64,000 nt of DNA from Solimonas sp041659605 (GCA_041659605.1 JBAZXW010000019.1:22734-86733), one strand, 5' to 3'; positions 8,697 to 17,625 are shown, counted from the stretch's first letter. Numbers and translations: made by a program. Notes: generated from the sequence alone by a model not told the origin.

Positions 8697-10349
8697 TCAG
8701 ATGCGTTCTTCGATGCCGAACGCGGCGAAGCCCTTCTTCTTGAAGTTGTCACGGAACATGTCACGCAGCTTGATCGCCTGCGCGTCGTAGGCCGCCTTGT
8801 CCGTCCAGCCAGCGCGCGGGTTGAGCATTTCGGTAGGCACGCCCGGGCATTCCTTGGGCATCTTCAGGTTCAGGATCGCGTGGGTTTCGGTCGGCACCTT
8901 GTCGAGGTCACCGTTGAGCGCGGCGTTGAGCAGCGCGCGCGTCATGCGGATGGAGATGCGCTTGCCGACACCGAACGGACCGCCCTGCCAGCCGGTGTTG
9001 AGCAGGATGCAGCGCGCCTGGTGGTGCTCCATCTTCTCGGCCAGCAGCTTGGCGTAGACGTTGGGCTTGTGCGCCATGAACGGGCCGCCGAAGCAGGCCG
9101 AAAAGGTCGGCGTCGGCTCGGTGATGCCGACTTCGGTGCCGGCGACGCGCGAGGTGAAGCCGGAGACGAAGTGGTACATCACGTCCTTGGGCTCGAGGAT
9201 CGCCAGCGGCGGCAGCACGCCGAAGGCATCGGCAGTCAGCAGCACGATCGTCTGCGGATGCGGTCCGCGGCCGTTGGGCATGACGTTCGGATTTGCGGTC
9301 AGCGGGTAGCTGAAGCGGGTGTTCTCGGCCAGCGAATCGTCGTTGAGATCGAGTTCCTGCGGATCGCAGTCCTCCATCTTCTTGCCCGGCAGCGGCGGCA
9401 CGTTCTCGATGATCGTGCCGGCTTTCGACAGGCCTGCAGCGATGATCGGTTCGGCGTCCTTGTCGAGGTTGATCAGCTTGGCGTAGCAGCCGTCCTCGAG
9501 ATTGCACAGGCCGTTGTCCGACCAGATGGTCTCGTCGTCGCCGATCAGGCGGCGCGCCGGGTCGGCGGAGAGCGTGGTCTTGCCGGTGCCGGACAGGCCG
9601 AACAGGATCGCGCCGTCGCCGTTCGGGCCGACGTTGGCGGAGCAGTGCATCGACAGGCGGCCGTCCAGCGGCAGCAGGAAGTTGCCGACGGTGAAGATCG
9701 ACTTCTTGACGACGCCGCAGTAGTCGGCGCGGCCGGCAACAAGGCAGATCTTGTTGCGCGTGTCGATCACGATCGCGGCTTCGGCGCGGCAGCCGTCACG
9801 CTCAGGCTCGCAGAAGAAGCTCGGCACGTTGAGCATGGTCCAGCGGCGCGCGGCGACGTCCTTCACGCCCATCAAGTCCTTCGGGAACATGTTGTGCGCA
9901 AACATCGCGTGCGTCGCGTACTCGCCGACGAAGCGGTAGGGCACCGCGAAGTCGGGGTCAGAGCCCATGAACACGTCCTGCACATACAGCGAGGCCTGCC
10001 TGGCGTTGACGTAATCGACGACGCGCTTGAGCAGGCCCTGGTACTTGTCCGGATCGTAGGGGTTGAGGTCAGCCTTGAACCAGATCTGGTCGGCGACTTC
10101 AGGCCACTTCACGGCGTAGGTGTCCTTGGTGCGGCGGCCGGTGCAGTCGGGGTCGGTGTAGTAGACCAGCGGACCTTTCACGCCGAGCTTGGTGGCGTAA
10201 GCCTTGCGCTCATTCGACGGGCCATCGCGGCGGACGCGACCCTTGTCATTGGCAATGGCTTCGTGGAACAGCTCTTCCTTGGACAGGTTGTACTTGTAAG
10301 TGACTGTTTTGAGTCCAAGAATTTTTTCGAGATCGGCCTGAAAAGTCAT
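8697..10349 (-). CDS. pckA: Phosphoenolpyruvate carboxykinase (ATP)
   Basis: Converts oxaloacetate and ATP to PEP, CO2 and ADP, the entry step of gluconeogenesis. At 550 residues it is full length for the ATP-dependent family. The kinase-1a P-loop GLSGTGKTT is at 251-259, followed by the metal-binding acidic patch DDE at 271-273. The region around YCGVVKKSIFTVGN carries the conserved Lys pair. It lies downstream of pilJ on the same strand but 151 bp away, past a weak terminator-like hairpin, so it probably has its own promoter. Confidence 0.97.
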   Translation of the reverse strand: MTFQADLEKILGLKTVTYKYNLSKEELFHEAIANDKGRVRRDGPSNERKAYATKLGVKGPLVYYTDPDCTGRRTKDTYAVKWPEVADQIWFKADLNPYDPDKYQGLLKRVVDYVNARQASLYVQDVFMGSDPDFAVPYRFVGEYATHAMFAHNMFPKDLMGVKDVAARRWTMLNVPSFFCEPERDGCRAEAAIVIDTRNKICLVAGRADYCGVVKKSIFTVGNFLLPLDGRLSMHCSANVGPNGDGAILFGLSGTGKTTLSADPARRLIGDDETIWSDNGLCNLEDGCYAKLINLDKDAEPIIAAGLSKAGTIIENVPPLPGKKMEDCDPQELDLNDDSLAENTRFSYPLTANPNVMPNGRGPHPQTIVLLTADAFGVLPPLAILEPKDVMYHFVSGFTSRVAGTEVGITEPTPTFSACFGGPFMAHKPNVYAKLLAEKMEHHQARCILLNTGWQGGPFGVGKRISIRMTRALLNAALNGDLDKVPTETHAILNLKMPKECPGVPTEMLNPRAGWTDKAAYDAQAIKLRDMFRDNFKKKGFAAFGIEERI

Positions 10350-10460
10350 GCAAATACCTCAAAGAACGGGATTTCCGGCAAGCACCGGCCCCAAGGGAGC
10401 GCAAATGGTAAGGAGGGGGGGGCGGCGAGGCAAGTTGCGCAGCGCCCGCCGGATGTGGCG

Positions 10461-10490
10461 CAAAAGCGAGTGCGGCGGCTCGCGCCGCAC
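10461..10490 (-). terminator. Possible terminator after pilJ
   Basis: On the minus strand, 11 bp past the pilJ stop, GTGCGGC pairs with GCCGCAC (10470-10490) around a 7-nt loop, followed by a short CTTTTG run. The T-tract is short, so this is only a candidate. The rest of the pilJ-pckA gap (10350-10460) shows no other feature apart from a G-rich run. Confidence 0.4.
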
Positions 10491-10500
10491 CCGGTCGGGA

Positions 10501-12483
10501 TCAGGGCAGCTTGAAGCCGGCGACCGATTCGCGCAGCTTTTCCGACAGCACCGTCAGCTCCTGGACCGCGCTCGCGGTCTGGCTCGCAGAGCCCGAGGTC
10601 TGCACCGCGATGTCGCGGATGACCTGCATCGTGCCGGCGATCTTGATCGCCTGCGCCGACTGGTTGCGCGCGGACGAGGAGATGTCGGTGATCAGCTTGG
10701 CCAGTTCCTGCGACGAGGTCTCGACCTTGGTCAGCGCCTGGCCGGCCTCTTCGGCACTCTTCGCGCCGACGACCACGTTCTGGGTCGAGCGCTCCATCGA
10801 GATGATCGCTTCGTTGGTGTCGGCCTGAATCGTCTTGACCAGCGTTTCCACCTGTCGTGTCGCGTTACCGGCACGTTCGGCCAGGCGCTGGACTTCGTCG
10901 GCGACGACCGCGAAACCGCGGCCCGCGTCGCCGGCCATCGCGGCCTGGATCGATGCGTTGAGCGCCAGCGTGTTGGTCTGTTCGGCGATGTCGTTGATGA
11001 ACTCGATGATGTTGCCGATTTCCTGCGAGGACTCGCCCAGGCGCTTGATGCGCTTGGAGGTGTCCTGGATCTGCTCGCGCAGCGAGGTCATGCCCTGGAT
11101 CGTGCGGTTCACGGTTTCGGCGCCGTTGTGCGCGATCTGCACCGACTGCTGCGCCTGCTGCGCCAGCTGTTCGGCGTTGGCGGCCACCTGCTGCATCGAC
11201 TGCGACGTTGCGTTGATCGTCGTGGTCACCGCGGTGATTTCCTTGGCCTGGCGCTCCGAGGCCTCGTTCATGCGGATCGCGGTGTCCTTGGTGTTCGACG
11301 CCGCATTGGCGATTTCCGCCGACGTGGTGTTGATCGTGCCGACCAGGTTGCGCATGTTCTGGACGGTGTAGTTGATCGAGTCCGCGATCGCGCCGGTGAA
11401 ATCCTCAGTCACGGTGACGTCGACGGTGAGATCGCCGTCGGCAAGGTTGGTGATTTCATCGAGCAGCGACAGAATCGCCTGCTGCTGCTTGGCGTCACGC
11501 TCTTCGGCGTTCTGCAGGCGCCTGCGCGTGTTGCGCACGGTGATGACGATGAACACGATCAGCAGCACGATCGCCAGGCCGCCGGAGGCCGCGACGACGA
11601 TCGGCAGGATGACCTGCTGTACCCGTGTGTCGAGCAGTTTCTGTTCGAGGGCCTTGGCCGTTGCGATGACGTTGGCCGCCGCGCCCTGCAGCTGGCCCGC
11701 GGCGATCTGCAGGCCGTCGATCGTCGCGCCGTTGCTCTTCAGGATTTCGACATTCTCGGCGATCGGCGCGAAGCGCTCCTCGGCGTCGCGCGCCAGTGCG
11801 CTCACTTCCGGAATCGCGCGCAGCTGCTGATTGACCTGGCCGAACTCGGCGACTTCGGTGGCGAGCGCCTGGATCGTCGCGGCGGCGTCGCGGCCCTGGC
11901 TCAGCACCCGGCGCGAGTTGTTGCTGATCCGTTCGAGACGCACCAGCTGGGCGATCGCCGGATTCCTGCCGGCGCGGCCGCCGAGCCCTTCGGCGATGCG
12001 CTCGTAGATCCTGAAGACATCCTCGCCCGAGTCCGCGTGCGCCGTCTGGGCGATCGTGCGGATGCTGTCGGCGGACTGGCGCCACGCCGACTCGCCGTCG
12101 ACGATGGTCTGCACCGTGGCCTTCATCTGGCCCCAGGCCTCGCCCACCTTGGCGACGTCTGCCTGTGCGGCGCCGGGCGCAGGGGTAATGCCGGAATCCG
12201 CATCGCCCTTGGCGAGGGCGCCGACCGTGAAGTCGAGATCCTCGGCGCGGGACGACAGCGTCAGGAAGTCCGGCGCCTGTCCGCGCGTCGCCGTTTCGCC
12301 GACGTCGACGACTTCGCCGACGTCGCCGGAAACGCTGCGCGCCAGCTCGACCCAGGTTTCGTCCTGGGTTCCGGCGCGCTGGATCGTATAGAAGCCACCC
12401 ATCGCCACGATGATCAACAACACCGCGGCGATCAGCGTCGCAAGTTCGCGCCGGCTCCCCCTGACTCTTCTCTGTTCGGCCAT
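10501..12483 (-). CDS. pilJ: PilJ, methyl-accepting chemoreceptor of the type IV pilus (Pil-Chp) system
   Basis: Inner-membrane chemoreceptor that signals to the ChpA kinase to control twitching and surface sensing. About 660 residues: TM1 near residues 12-32, a periplasmic helical sensor region, TM2 near 292-316, HAMP, and a long cytoplasmic signalling coiled coil. The hairpin tip (about 490-535) reads EIGNIIEFINDIAEQTNTLA then MAGDAGRGFAVVADEVQRLA, which is close to PilJ in particular. It is downstream of pilH on the same strand, 39 bp away. In the usual Pil-Chp cluster pilJ sits between pilI and chpA; here it is at a separate site. Confidence 0.9.
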   Translation of the reverse strand: MAEQRRVRGSRRELATLIAAVLLIIVAMGGFYTIQRAGTQDETWVELARSVSGDVGEVVDVGETATRGQAPDFLTLSSRAEDLDFTVGALAKGDADSGITPAPGAAQADVAKVGEAWGQMKATVQTIVDGESAWRQSADSIRTIAQTAHADSGEDVFRIYERIAEGLGGRAGRNPAIAQLVRLERISNNSRRVLSQGRDAAATIQALATEVAEFGQVNQQLRAIPEVSALARDAEERFAPIAENVEILKSNGATIDGLQIAAGQLQGAAANVIATAKALEQKLLDTRVQQVILPIVVAASGGLAIVLLIVFIVITVRNTRRRLQNAEERDAKQQQAILSLLDEITNLADGDLTVDVTVTEDFTGAIADSINYTVQNMRNLVGTINTTSAEIANAASNTKDTAIRMNEASERQAKEITAVTTTINATSQSMQQVAANAEQLAQQAQQSVQIAHNGAETVNRTIQGMTSLREQIQDTSKRIKRLGESSQEIGNIIEFINDIAEQTNTLALNASIQAAMAGDAGRGFAVVADEVQRLAERAGNATRQVETLVKTIQADTNEAIISMERSTQNVVVGAKSAEEAGQALTKVETSSQELAKLITDISSSARNQSAQAIKIAGTMQVIRDIAVQTSGSASQTASAVQELTVLSEKLRESVAGFKLP

Positions 12484-12522
12484 GTCTCCCCCGTGAGAAC
12501 GCCTACCTCTGGTACCGCTTGC

Positions 12523-12888
12523 CTACTTGCCGAGCACGGCGTTGATCTTCGCCAGCAGATCCGCTTCCTTGACCGGCTTGACCATGTATTCCTTGGCGCC
12601 CTGCCGCAGCGCCCAGACGCGGTCGGTCTCCTGGTTCTTGCTGCTGACGACGATCACCGGGATGTGCGCGGTGACCGGGTCCTTGGACAGGGTGCGGGTC
12701 GCCTGGAAGCCGTTCACGCCGGGCATGACGACGTCCATGATGATCACGTCCGGTTTCTCCAGACGCACCCGCGGGATGGCGGCTTCGCCCGATGACGCGT
12801 CGCTGACCGCGTGGCCGGCCTTCTGCAGCAGGCTACGCAGGTTCTCGACGTCCGTCGGTGAATCATCAACGATCATGATGCGTGCCAT
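12523..12888 (-). CDS. pilH: PilH, single-domain response regulator of the Pil-Chp system
   Basis: A 121-residue stand-alone receiver domain, the length of Pseudomonas PilH. Acidic pocket D8-D9, phosphoacceptor D52 (IIMDVVMPG), a Ser pair at 82-83 and Lys 104 (MVKP). PilH opposes or dampens PilG and is thought to favour retraction (PilT). The start MARIMIVDD at 12888 was chosen over an upstream ATG at 12921 because it gives the family N-terminus and has GGGGGC just upstream. It is the first gene of a pilH-pilJ pair. Confidence 0.88.
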   Translation of the reverse strand: MARIMIVDDSPTDVENLRSLLQKAGHAVSDASSGEAAIPRVRLEKPDVIIMDVVMPGVNGFQATRTLSKDPVTAHIPVIVVSSKNQETDRVWALRQGAKEYMVKPVKEADLLAKINAVLGK

Positions 12889-13011
12889 AGTCTTGCCCCC
12901 GTCCGCGGGTGCGGACGTCATATAGTAGATAACAGACAGTAATTCCGGACTTTATACCAAGCCCCGCCGATCTGCGGCAAAGACTCCGGCCAAAGACGAA
13001 AGGGTTGCCCC
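12889..13011 (-). promoter_or_regulatory. Likely promoter region of pilH-pilJ
   Basis: The 123-bp gap between pyrC' and pilH contains an AT-rich patch (about 12915-12965) unlike its surroundings. Read on the minus strand it includes GTATAAAG and CTACTATATG, plausible -10-like sequences. No single -35/-10 pair stands out, so the exact promoter is not assigned. Confidence 0.35.
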
Positions 13012-14370
13012 TCAGGTGGAACCTGCCGCGGTGTAGACCTCGATTCCGGCGTGGAAGCTGCGCAGCACCTTGCCGCGCATCGTGCGGCCGGAAAACGGAG
13101 TGTTGCGCCCCGAGCTGACCAGGTTTTCGGGACGCAGGATCCAGTCGCGGTCCGGGTCGATCAGCACCAGATCCGCCGGTTCGCCGACTGTGATGCGCCC
13201 GGCGCCGATGCCGGCGATTGCCGCCGGCCCGCAGGTCAGCCGCGCCACCGCATCGAGCGGCGTCAGCAGACCCTCGTGCACCAGCGCCAGCGTCAGCGGC
13301 AGCAGCGACTCGAGCCCGGAAATGCCGGGCTCGGTCAACGGGAAGGGATTGATCTTGGCGTCGGCTTCGTGCGGCTGGTGATCGGAGCAGATCGCCTGCA
13401 CGACGCCGCTGCGCACCGCGTCGCGCAGCGCGTCGCGATCGTCGCGCGAGCGCAGCGGGGGTATGACGTGGCAACGGGCGTCGAAGCCGTCGACGTCCAG
13501 GTCCGTCAGATGCAGCTGATGCGCGGCGACGTCGGCGGACACCGGCAGCTTGCGGCGCAGCGCGGACGCGAGCAGCTCGGCGCCGCGGGCGGTGGACAGG
13601 CGGCAGAAATGCACGCGCGCGCCGGTGTCCTCGACCAGCGAAATCCAGAAGCGCAGCGCGGCGACTTCGGCCGCGACCGGGATCGGCGTCAGGCCCAGAC
13701 GGGTCGCGACCGGCCCTTCATGGGCGCAGCCGCCGGAGGCGAGGGCGGCATCCTGGGCGAAGACGTGCACCGGTAGATCCAGGCCCTTGGCGTACTCCAG
13801 GGCGCGGCGGGCGATGCGCGAGTCGCGCACCGGCGCCAGGCCGTTGCTCGCGCCGACGGCGCCGGCCGCCTTCAGCGCTGACAGCTCGGCGAGCGCGTCG
13901 CCGTTCAGATCCTTGGTCAAGGCGCCGAGTCCATGCACGCCCAGACCGCCGCCGGCCTGCTCGGCGATGCGCTGCAGACGCAGCATCATCGCCGGCGTAT
14001 CGATCACCGGCTGCGTGTCCGGCGGGATCAGCACATGCGTGATGCCGGCGGCCTGCGCGGCGCGCGTCTCACTGGCGAAGGTCGCCTTGTGTGTCTGGCC
14101 CGGTTCGCGGAACCGGGCGCAGAGGTCGACCAGGCCGGGCGTCAGCCAGCAGCCCTGGGCGTCGATGCTGCACTCGGCCTGCGTACGGGCGGCAGTCGAG
14201 CCGATCGCAGCGACGATGCCGTTCTGCAGCAGGACCGGCGTCGTGGCGTCGAGGCCGCTGGCCGGATCGAGCACGCGGGCACCGCGGATCAGTACCGTAC
14301 CGTTGCAGCTGGCGCCGCCGCCGCGCCGCGCTTGCGCCGACCACTCGCGCATCTTGCCGGGGCGGGTCAT
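13012..14370 (-). CDS. pyrC': PyrC', catalytically inactive dihydroorotase homologue partnered with PyrB
   Basis: A 452-residue amidohydrolase-fold protein of the class I dihydroorotase type. The metal-binding DxHxHxR signature of active enzymes is replaced: residues 82-91 read DLCARFREPG, so both histidines are lost (Cys84, Arg86). The region expected to carry the carboxylated Lys is also altered (ASNGLAPVRD), while the distal SDHQPH is kept. Its ATG overlaps the pyrB stop (ATGA), which indicates coupled translation. In Pseudomonas such a dead homologue is a structural subunit of the aspartate transcarbamoylase complex; the same role is inferred here. A true dihydroorotase must be elsewhere. 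Confidence 0.9.
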   Translation of the reverse strand: MTRPGKMREWSAQARRGGGASCNGTVLIRGARVLDPASGLDATTPVLLQNGIVAAIGSTAARTQAECSIDAQGCWLTPGLVDLCARFREPGQTHKATFASETRAAQAAGITHVLIPPDTQPVIDTPAMMLRLQRIAEQAGGGLGVHGLGALTKDLNGDALAELSALKAAGAVGASNGLAPVRDSRIARRALEYAKGLDLPVHVFAQDAALASGGCAHEGPVATRLGLTPIPVAAEVAALRFWISLVEDTGARVHFCRLSTARGAELLASALRRKLPVSADVAAHQLHLTDLDVDGFDARCHVIPPLRSRDDRDALRDAVRSGVVQAICSDHQPHEADAKINPFPLTEPGISGLESLLPLTLALVHEGLLTPLDAVARLTCGPAAIAGIGAGRITVGEPADLVLIDPDRDWILRPENLVSSGRNTPFSGRTMRGKVLRSFHAGIEVYTAAGST

Positions 14371-15413
14371 GCGTCGCTCCGCGCGCGACGACGCTGCGCG
14401 CGTCCTTTATCCGGTTTGCGCGGCCGCGCCTGGCCGCCGGTCTGCCCAAGAATCATCGCCATCACCGCCATGCGCACGGCGATGCCATGGGTGACCTGCT
14501 GCAGGATCAGCGACTGCGGGCCGTAGGCCATGTCGCCCTCGATTTCGACGCCGCGGTTGATCGGCCCGGGATGCATGATGATGGCGTCGCGGCGCAGCGC
14601 TTCGATGCGCTTGCGGGTCAGGCCGAAGTCACGGTGGAATTCGCTCATCGACGGCAGGTAGGCACCCAGCATCCGTTCCTTCTGCAGGCGCAACAGGATG
14701 ACGACGTCGACCCCGTCGAGACCTTCGTCGATCCGATGACAGACGCGCACGCCCATCTGTTCGATGCCGGCCGGAATCAGGGTCGGCGGCGCGACGACAC
14801 GGATGTCGGTCGTGCCCAGCGCGCGCAGCCCGTGGATGTCCGAGCGGGCGACGCGCGAATGCAGCACGTCGCCGACGATGGCGACGCGCAGCTTGCGGAA
14901 GCAGTCAGTGCCGGGGCCCCCCGATCCAGCTTTGTAGCGGCGGATCGTGAACAGGTCGAGCAGGCCCTGGGTCGGGTGCGCGTGGCGGCCGTCGCCGGCA
15001 TTGAGGATCGCAACGCCCGGCGCCGCGTGTTCGGCAAAGAAGTGCGCCGCGCCGGACGCCTCGTGGCGCACGACGAACATGTCGGCCTGCATCGCCTCCA
15101 GAGTCTTGAGCGTGTCGAACAGGGTCTCGCCCTTGGAGGTGCTCGACGCAGCGACCTGCAGGTTGAGCACGTCCGCCGACAGGCGCTTGGCGGCCAGCTC
15201 GAAGGTCGTGCGCGTGCGCGTGCTCGGCTCGAAGAACAGGTTGACGATGGTGCGGCCGCGCAGCAGCGGCAGCTTCTTGTCGGGCCCGCGCAGGGTTTTG
15301 TCGAGTTCTTCCGCGGTGTCGAGGATTTCCGTCAGCAGGTCGGCGTTCAGGCCTTCCAGCGTGAGCAGATGGCGCAGATGGCCGTGGCTGTCGAGTTGAA
15401 GTTCTGGGCTCAT
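14367..15413 (-). CDS. pyrB: Aspartate carbamoyltransferase PyrB
   Basis: Catalyses carbamoyl phosphate + aspartate to carbamoyl aspartate, the committed pyrimidine step. 348 residues. The carbamoyl-phosphate signature FFEPSTRTRTTFE is at about residues 60-72, with HAHPTQGLLDLFTI and the late HPGPINRGVEI. The start MSPELQLDSHG at 15413 was chosen because upstream codons belong to a repeat element; the N-terminus is a little longer than in E. coli, as in class A ATCases. Partner of the inactive PyrC' just downstream. Confidence 0.95.
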   Translation of the reverse strand: MSPELQLDSHGHLRHLLTLEGLNADLLTEILDTAEELDKTLRGPDKKLPLLRGRTIVNLFFEPSTRTRTTFELAAKRLSADVLNLQVAASSTSKGETLFDTLKTLEAMQADMFVVRHEASGAAHFFAEHAAPGVAILNAGDGRHAHPTQGLLDLFTIRRYKAGSGGPGTDCFRKLRVAIVGDVLHSRVARSDIHGLRALGTTDIRVVAPPTLIPAGIEQMGVRVCHRIDEGLDGVDVVILLRLQKERMLGAYLPSMSEFHRDFGLTRKRIEALRRDAIIMHPGPINRGVEIEGDMAYGPQSLILQQVTHGIAVRMAVMAMILGQTGGQARPRKPDKGRAQRRRARSDA

Positions 15414-15479
15414 GCTGGGCGCGTATTCTGGGCTTTCGCTGGGCGCAATGAAAGCATCAGTTGCATCTCGTGCGGCAGG

Positions 15480-16014
15480 TTTTCGCCCCTGCCGGGGCGA
15501 GCCTCTTTTCTTTGCTTGTCCAAAGAAAAGAGGCGAAAAGAAAGGACACCCTGAGGTCGCACCCGCGTTGCGGGTGCCCTGCGCTGCTCGCGTGCTCGGG
15601 GCACGCGCCGACACGGCATCCGTGCCGTGACGGCGCTCCGCCGGCCGTCCTGGCCGTCGGACCCGCTGCGCGCGCTGTGCTGCTCGGTGCGACCAAAGGG
15701 GCCCGACAGCAACAGCAGCGGCTGCGCCGCCAAAGAAAGCCCCCTCTCCCCCGCGAGGGGGAGAGGGCTGGGGTGAGGGGGTGCTGTTGGGGCCCCTTGG
15801 AAGCGCCGAACGGAGTAGCGCGCGCAGGGGTTGAGCGGCCATGGACGGCCGCGAAAGCGCCGTTGCGACAGGATGTCGCGTCGGCGCGGGCCCCGAGCAC
15901 GATGCGCAGTGAGGGAACCCGCGACAGCGGGCGCTTACTCGGGGTGTGCTTTCTTTTGGTGAGCTTTTCTTTGCACAAGCAAAGAAAAGTCACTCGCCCC
16001 GACAGGGGCGAAAT
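15480..16014. repeat. 535-bp near-palindromic element (234-bp inverted arms) between ruvX and pyrB
   Basis: Two imperfect inverted copies of a 234-bp unit, 15480-15713 and 15781-16014, align without gaps by eye along their whole length; 45 of the outer 51 positions match. Each outer end itself holds two small hairpins: CGCCCCTGCCGGGGCG and CTTTTCTTTG...CAAAGAAAAG. The 67-bp centre (15714-15780) carries a perfect 11-bp stem with a GCGA loop (15742-15767), a REP of a different, widespread type. Open frames here are by-products of the GC-rich palindrome. It fills the 617-bp ruvX-pyrB gap, which holds no other gene. Confidence 0.85.
15742..15767. repeat. Central REP hairpin within the palindromic element
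   Basis: CCCTCTCCCCC (15742-15752) pairs perfectly with GGGGGAGAGGG (15757-15767) around GCGA, followed by CTGGGGTGAGGG. This is the common CCCTCTCC...GGTGAGGG extragenic repeat form of many gammaproteobacteria, nested at the centre of the larger inverted repeat. Confidence 0.7.
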
Positions 16015-16030
16015 CAATGGTGGAGAAGGC

Positions 16031-16444
16031 TCAGCAATTTTCCTCCAGCCACTGCTGCAAAATCACCCGCGCCGCCTGCGCGTCCCGATCCCCCTTGCGC
16101 ACGCGCCGCGTCATGCGACCGCTGGAACGCGCGTCGCGCAGCCAGTCGTCGGCGGCGCGAGAGCTGTAGCGTTCGTCGGCGAGGTGCACGGGCAGTTTCA
16201 GCCGTTCCCCGAGCTGCGCGGCGAAGCGCCGTGCGGCTGTGGTCGTGGCCTGCTCGGAACCGTCCTCGTGCAACGGCAGGCCGACGATCAGCGCCGACGG
16301 CTTCCAGTCGGATACCAGCTTCTCGACGGCCTTCCAGTCGTTGCCGGCAATCGCCGCGAGCGCGCGCGCGCTGCGGGTGACGTCGTCGCCGACCGCGGTG
16401 CCGATGCGTTTTTCGCCGTAGTCGAAGGCCAGGAACAGCGGCAC
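16031..16444 (-). CDS. ruvX: RuvX/YqgF, RNase H-fold nuclease
   Basis: A 137-residue putative pre-16S rRNA processing nuclease / Holliday junction resolvase-like protein. RNase H-fold acidic residues are visible in LAFDYGEKRIGTAVGD near the N-terminus and LADERYSS mid-protein, with a third Asp in KGDRDAQAARVIL near the end. The start codon is GTG at 16444. It lies 17 bp downstream of yqgE, the usual gammaproteobacterial pair. Confidence 0.93.
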   Translation of the reverse strand: MPLFLAFDYGEKRIGTAVGDDVTRSARALAAIAGNDWKAVEKLVSDWKPSALIVGLPLHEDGSEQATTTAARRFAAQLGERLKLPVHLADERYSSRAADDWLRDARSSGRMTRRVRKGDRDAQAARVILQQWLEENC

Positions 16445-16461
16445 GCGGCGCAGTGCGGCCG

Positions 16462-17025
16462 TCAGGCGTGACCGGCGTCGCCGGCGAGCTGGGTGACGTC
16501 GACGCCGAGCAGCTTGGTCGCCGCCTGCCAGCGCTGCTGCACCGGCGTGCGAAACAGAATCTGCTCGTCGAGCGGCGCATTCAGCCAGGCGTTGTGCAGG
16601 ATTTCGGTTTCGAGCTGGCCGGCGCCCCAGCCGGCGTAGCCGAGCACGACGACATAGTCCGATGGACCTTCGCCTTTGCCGATCGCGCGCAGGATGTCGC
16701 GCGAGGTGGTGATGAAAAGACCCTGCTCAAGGGACAGGCAGGACTCCCAGCCGCCCGGCTCGAGATGGATGACGAAGCCGCGTTCGGGCTGCACCGGGCC
16801 GCCCCAATAGACGATCGCGTCGCCGTCGATCTTTTCGTGGTCCAGTTCCATCTGCTCCATCATGTCGGTGAGCTTGAGCTCGGTCGGTCGGTTGATGATC
16901 AGGCCGATCGCGCCGTCGTCGCTGTGCTCGCACAGCAGCGACACCGTGTGACTGAAGTTCTCGTCTTCGAGGCTGGGCATCGCGACGAGGAACTGGTTCT
17001 TGAGAAAGGCGCTGACGTCGCTCAT
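16462..17025 (-). CDS. yqgE: YqgE, UPF0301 family protein
   Basis: 187-residue protein matching the UPF0301 pattern: FLKNQFLVAMPSLEDENFSH at the N-terminus, NRPTELKLTDMM, YWGGPVQPERGFVIH and GYAGWGAGQLE. Molecular function is unknown. Its gene is typically followed by ruvX, as here. ATG at 17025. Confidence 0.93.
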   Translation of the reverse strand: MSDVSAFLKNQFLVAMPSLEDENFSHTVSLLCEHSDDGAIGLIINRPTELKLTDMMEQMELDHEKIDGDAIVYWGGPVQPERGFVIHLEPGGWESCLSLEQGLFITTSRDILRAIGKGEGPSDYVVVLGYAGWGAGQLETEILHNAWLNAPLDEQILFRTPVQQRWQAATKLLGVDVTQLAGDAGHA

Positions 17026-17079
17026 GAGCCCAGTATCGGCCGGTCGGCGCGGTAGTCAAGGGCGTCGGCGACGGGGCGG

Positions 17080-17625
17080 TCAAACGGTATCGGCGGAGCG
17101 GATCGGGGGTAGGCGACGCAGGATCGCCTGCGCGGCGCCGCCGGTGGCCAGCCCGAAGGCCAGCGCGGCGGTCATCAGCAGCGGCAGCAGGCGCAGCAGG
17201 CCTGGATGCGGCACGAAGAAACCATAGGCCACTGCGAACTGTCCGGCCATGTGCGCCAGCGCCGAACAGACCGACAGGCCCAGTGCCGAGAGTCGCAGTG
17301 CCGGCAGGCCGCGGTTCCACGCCGCGCCCAGAAACAGGGCCACCAGGCTCGCACACGCGCCGGCGAGCGACAGCCAGAACCCGGGTGCCATGAAGCTGCC
17401 GACCAGCAGGCTGCCGACGAGCACACGCAGCAGTGCAACCCACAGCGCCAGGCGCAGCGAGTGACGCATCAGCACGATCAGGGTGACGACGTTGGCCAGG
17501 CCCGGCTTGACGCCGGGAATCGGCGACGGGAAGCCGGCCTCGATGACGTGGATCACGATCGCCAGTGCCGCGTAGCCGGCGACCAGGCGATCCTCGCGAT
17601 CGGGTTGCAGGCTGCGCCAGGCCAT
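17080..17625 (-). CDS. Gx transporter (hpre_diP_synt_I/EetB-like) integral membrane protein
   Basis: A 181-residue protein with about five or six membrane segments, matching PF07456 (GFPSPIPGVKPGLANVVTLIVLM is typical; the name 'heptaprenyl diphosphate synthase component I' is a misnomer). In Listeria the homologue EetB belongs to the flavin-based extracellular electron transfer locus. Start MAWRSLQ at 17625 overlaps the stop of the NusG-II gene (ATGA), so the two are translationally coupled. Function inferred from context: membrane partner of the NusG-II protein and ApbE. Confidence 0.82.
   Translation of the reverse strand: MAWRSLQPDREDRLVAGYAALAIVIHVIEAGFPSPIPGVKPGLANVVTLIVLMRHSLRLALWVALLRVLVGSLLVGSFMAPGFWLSLAGACASLVALFLGAAWNRGLPALRLSALGLSVCSALAHMAGQFAVAYGFFVPHPGLLRLLPLLMTAALAFGLATGGAAQAILRRLPPIRSADTV

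Noticed and set aside
8046..12795. Two long plus-strand frames (~822 and ~815 codons) opposite pckA and pilJ
   Set aside because: Shadows of pckA and pilJ; no recognisable product.
15457..16471. Open frames inside the palindromic element
   Set aside because: They come from the inverted repeat and its GC bias; the two arms translate to mirror-like low-complexity text without a family or ribosome binding site.
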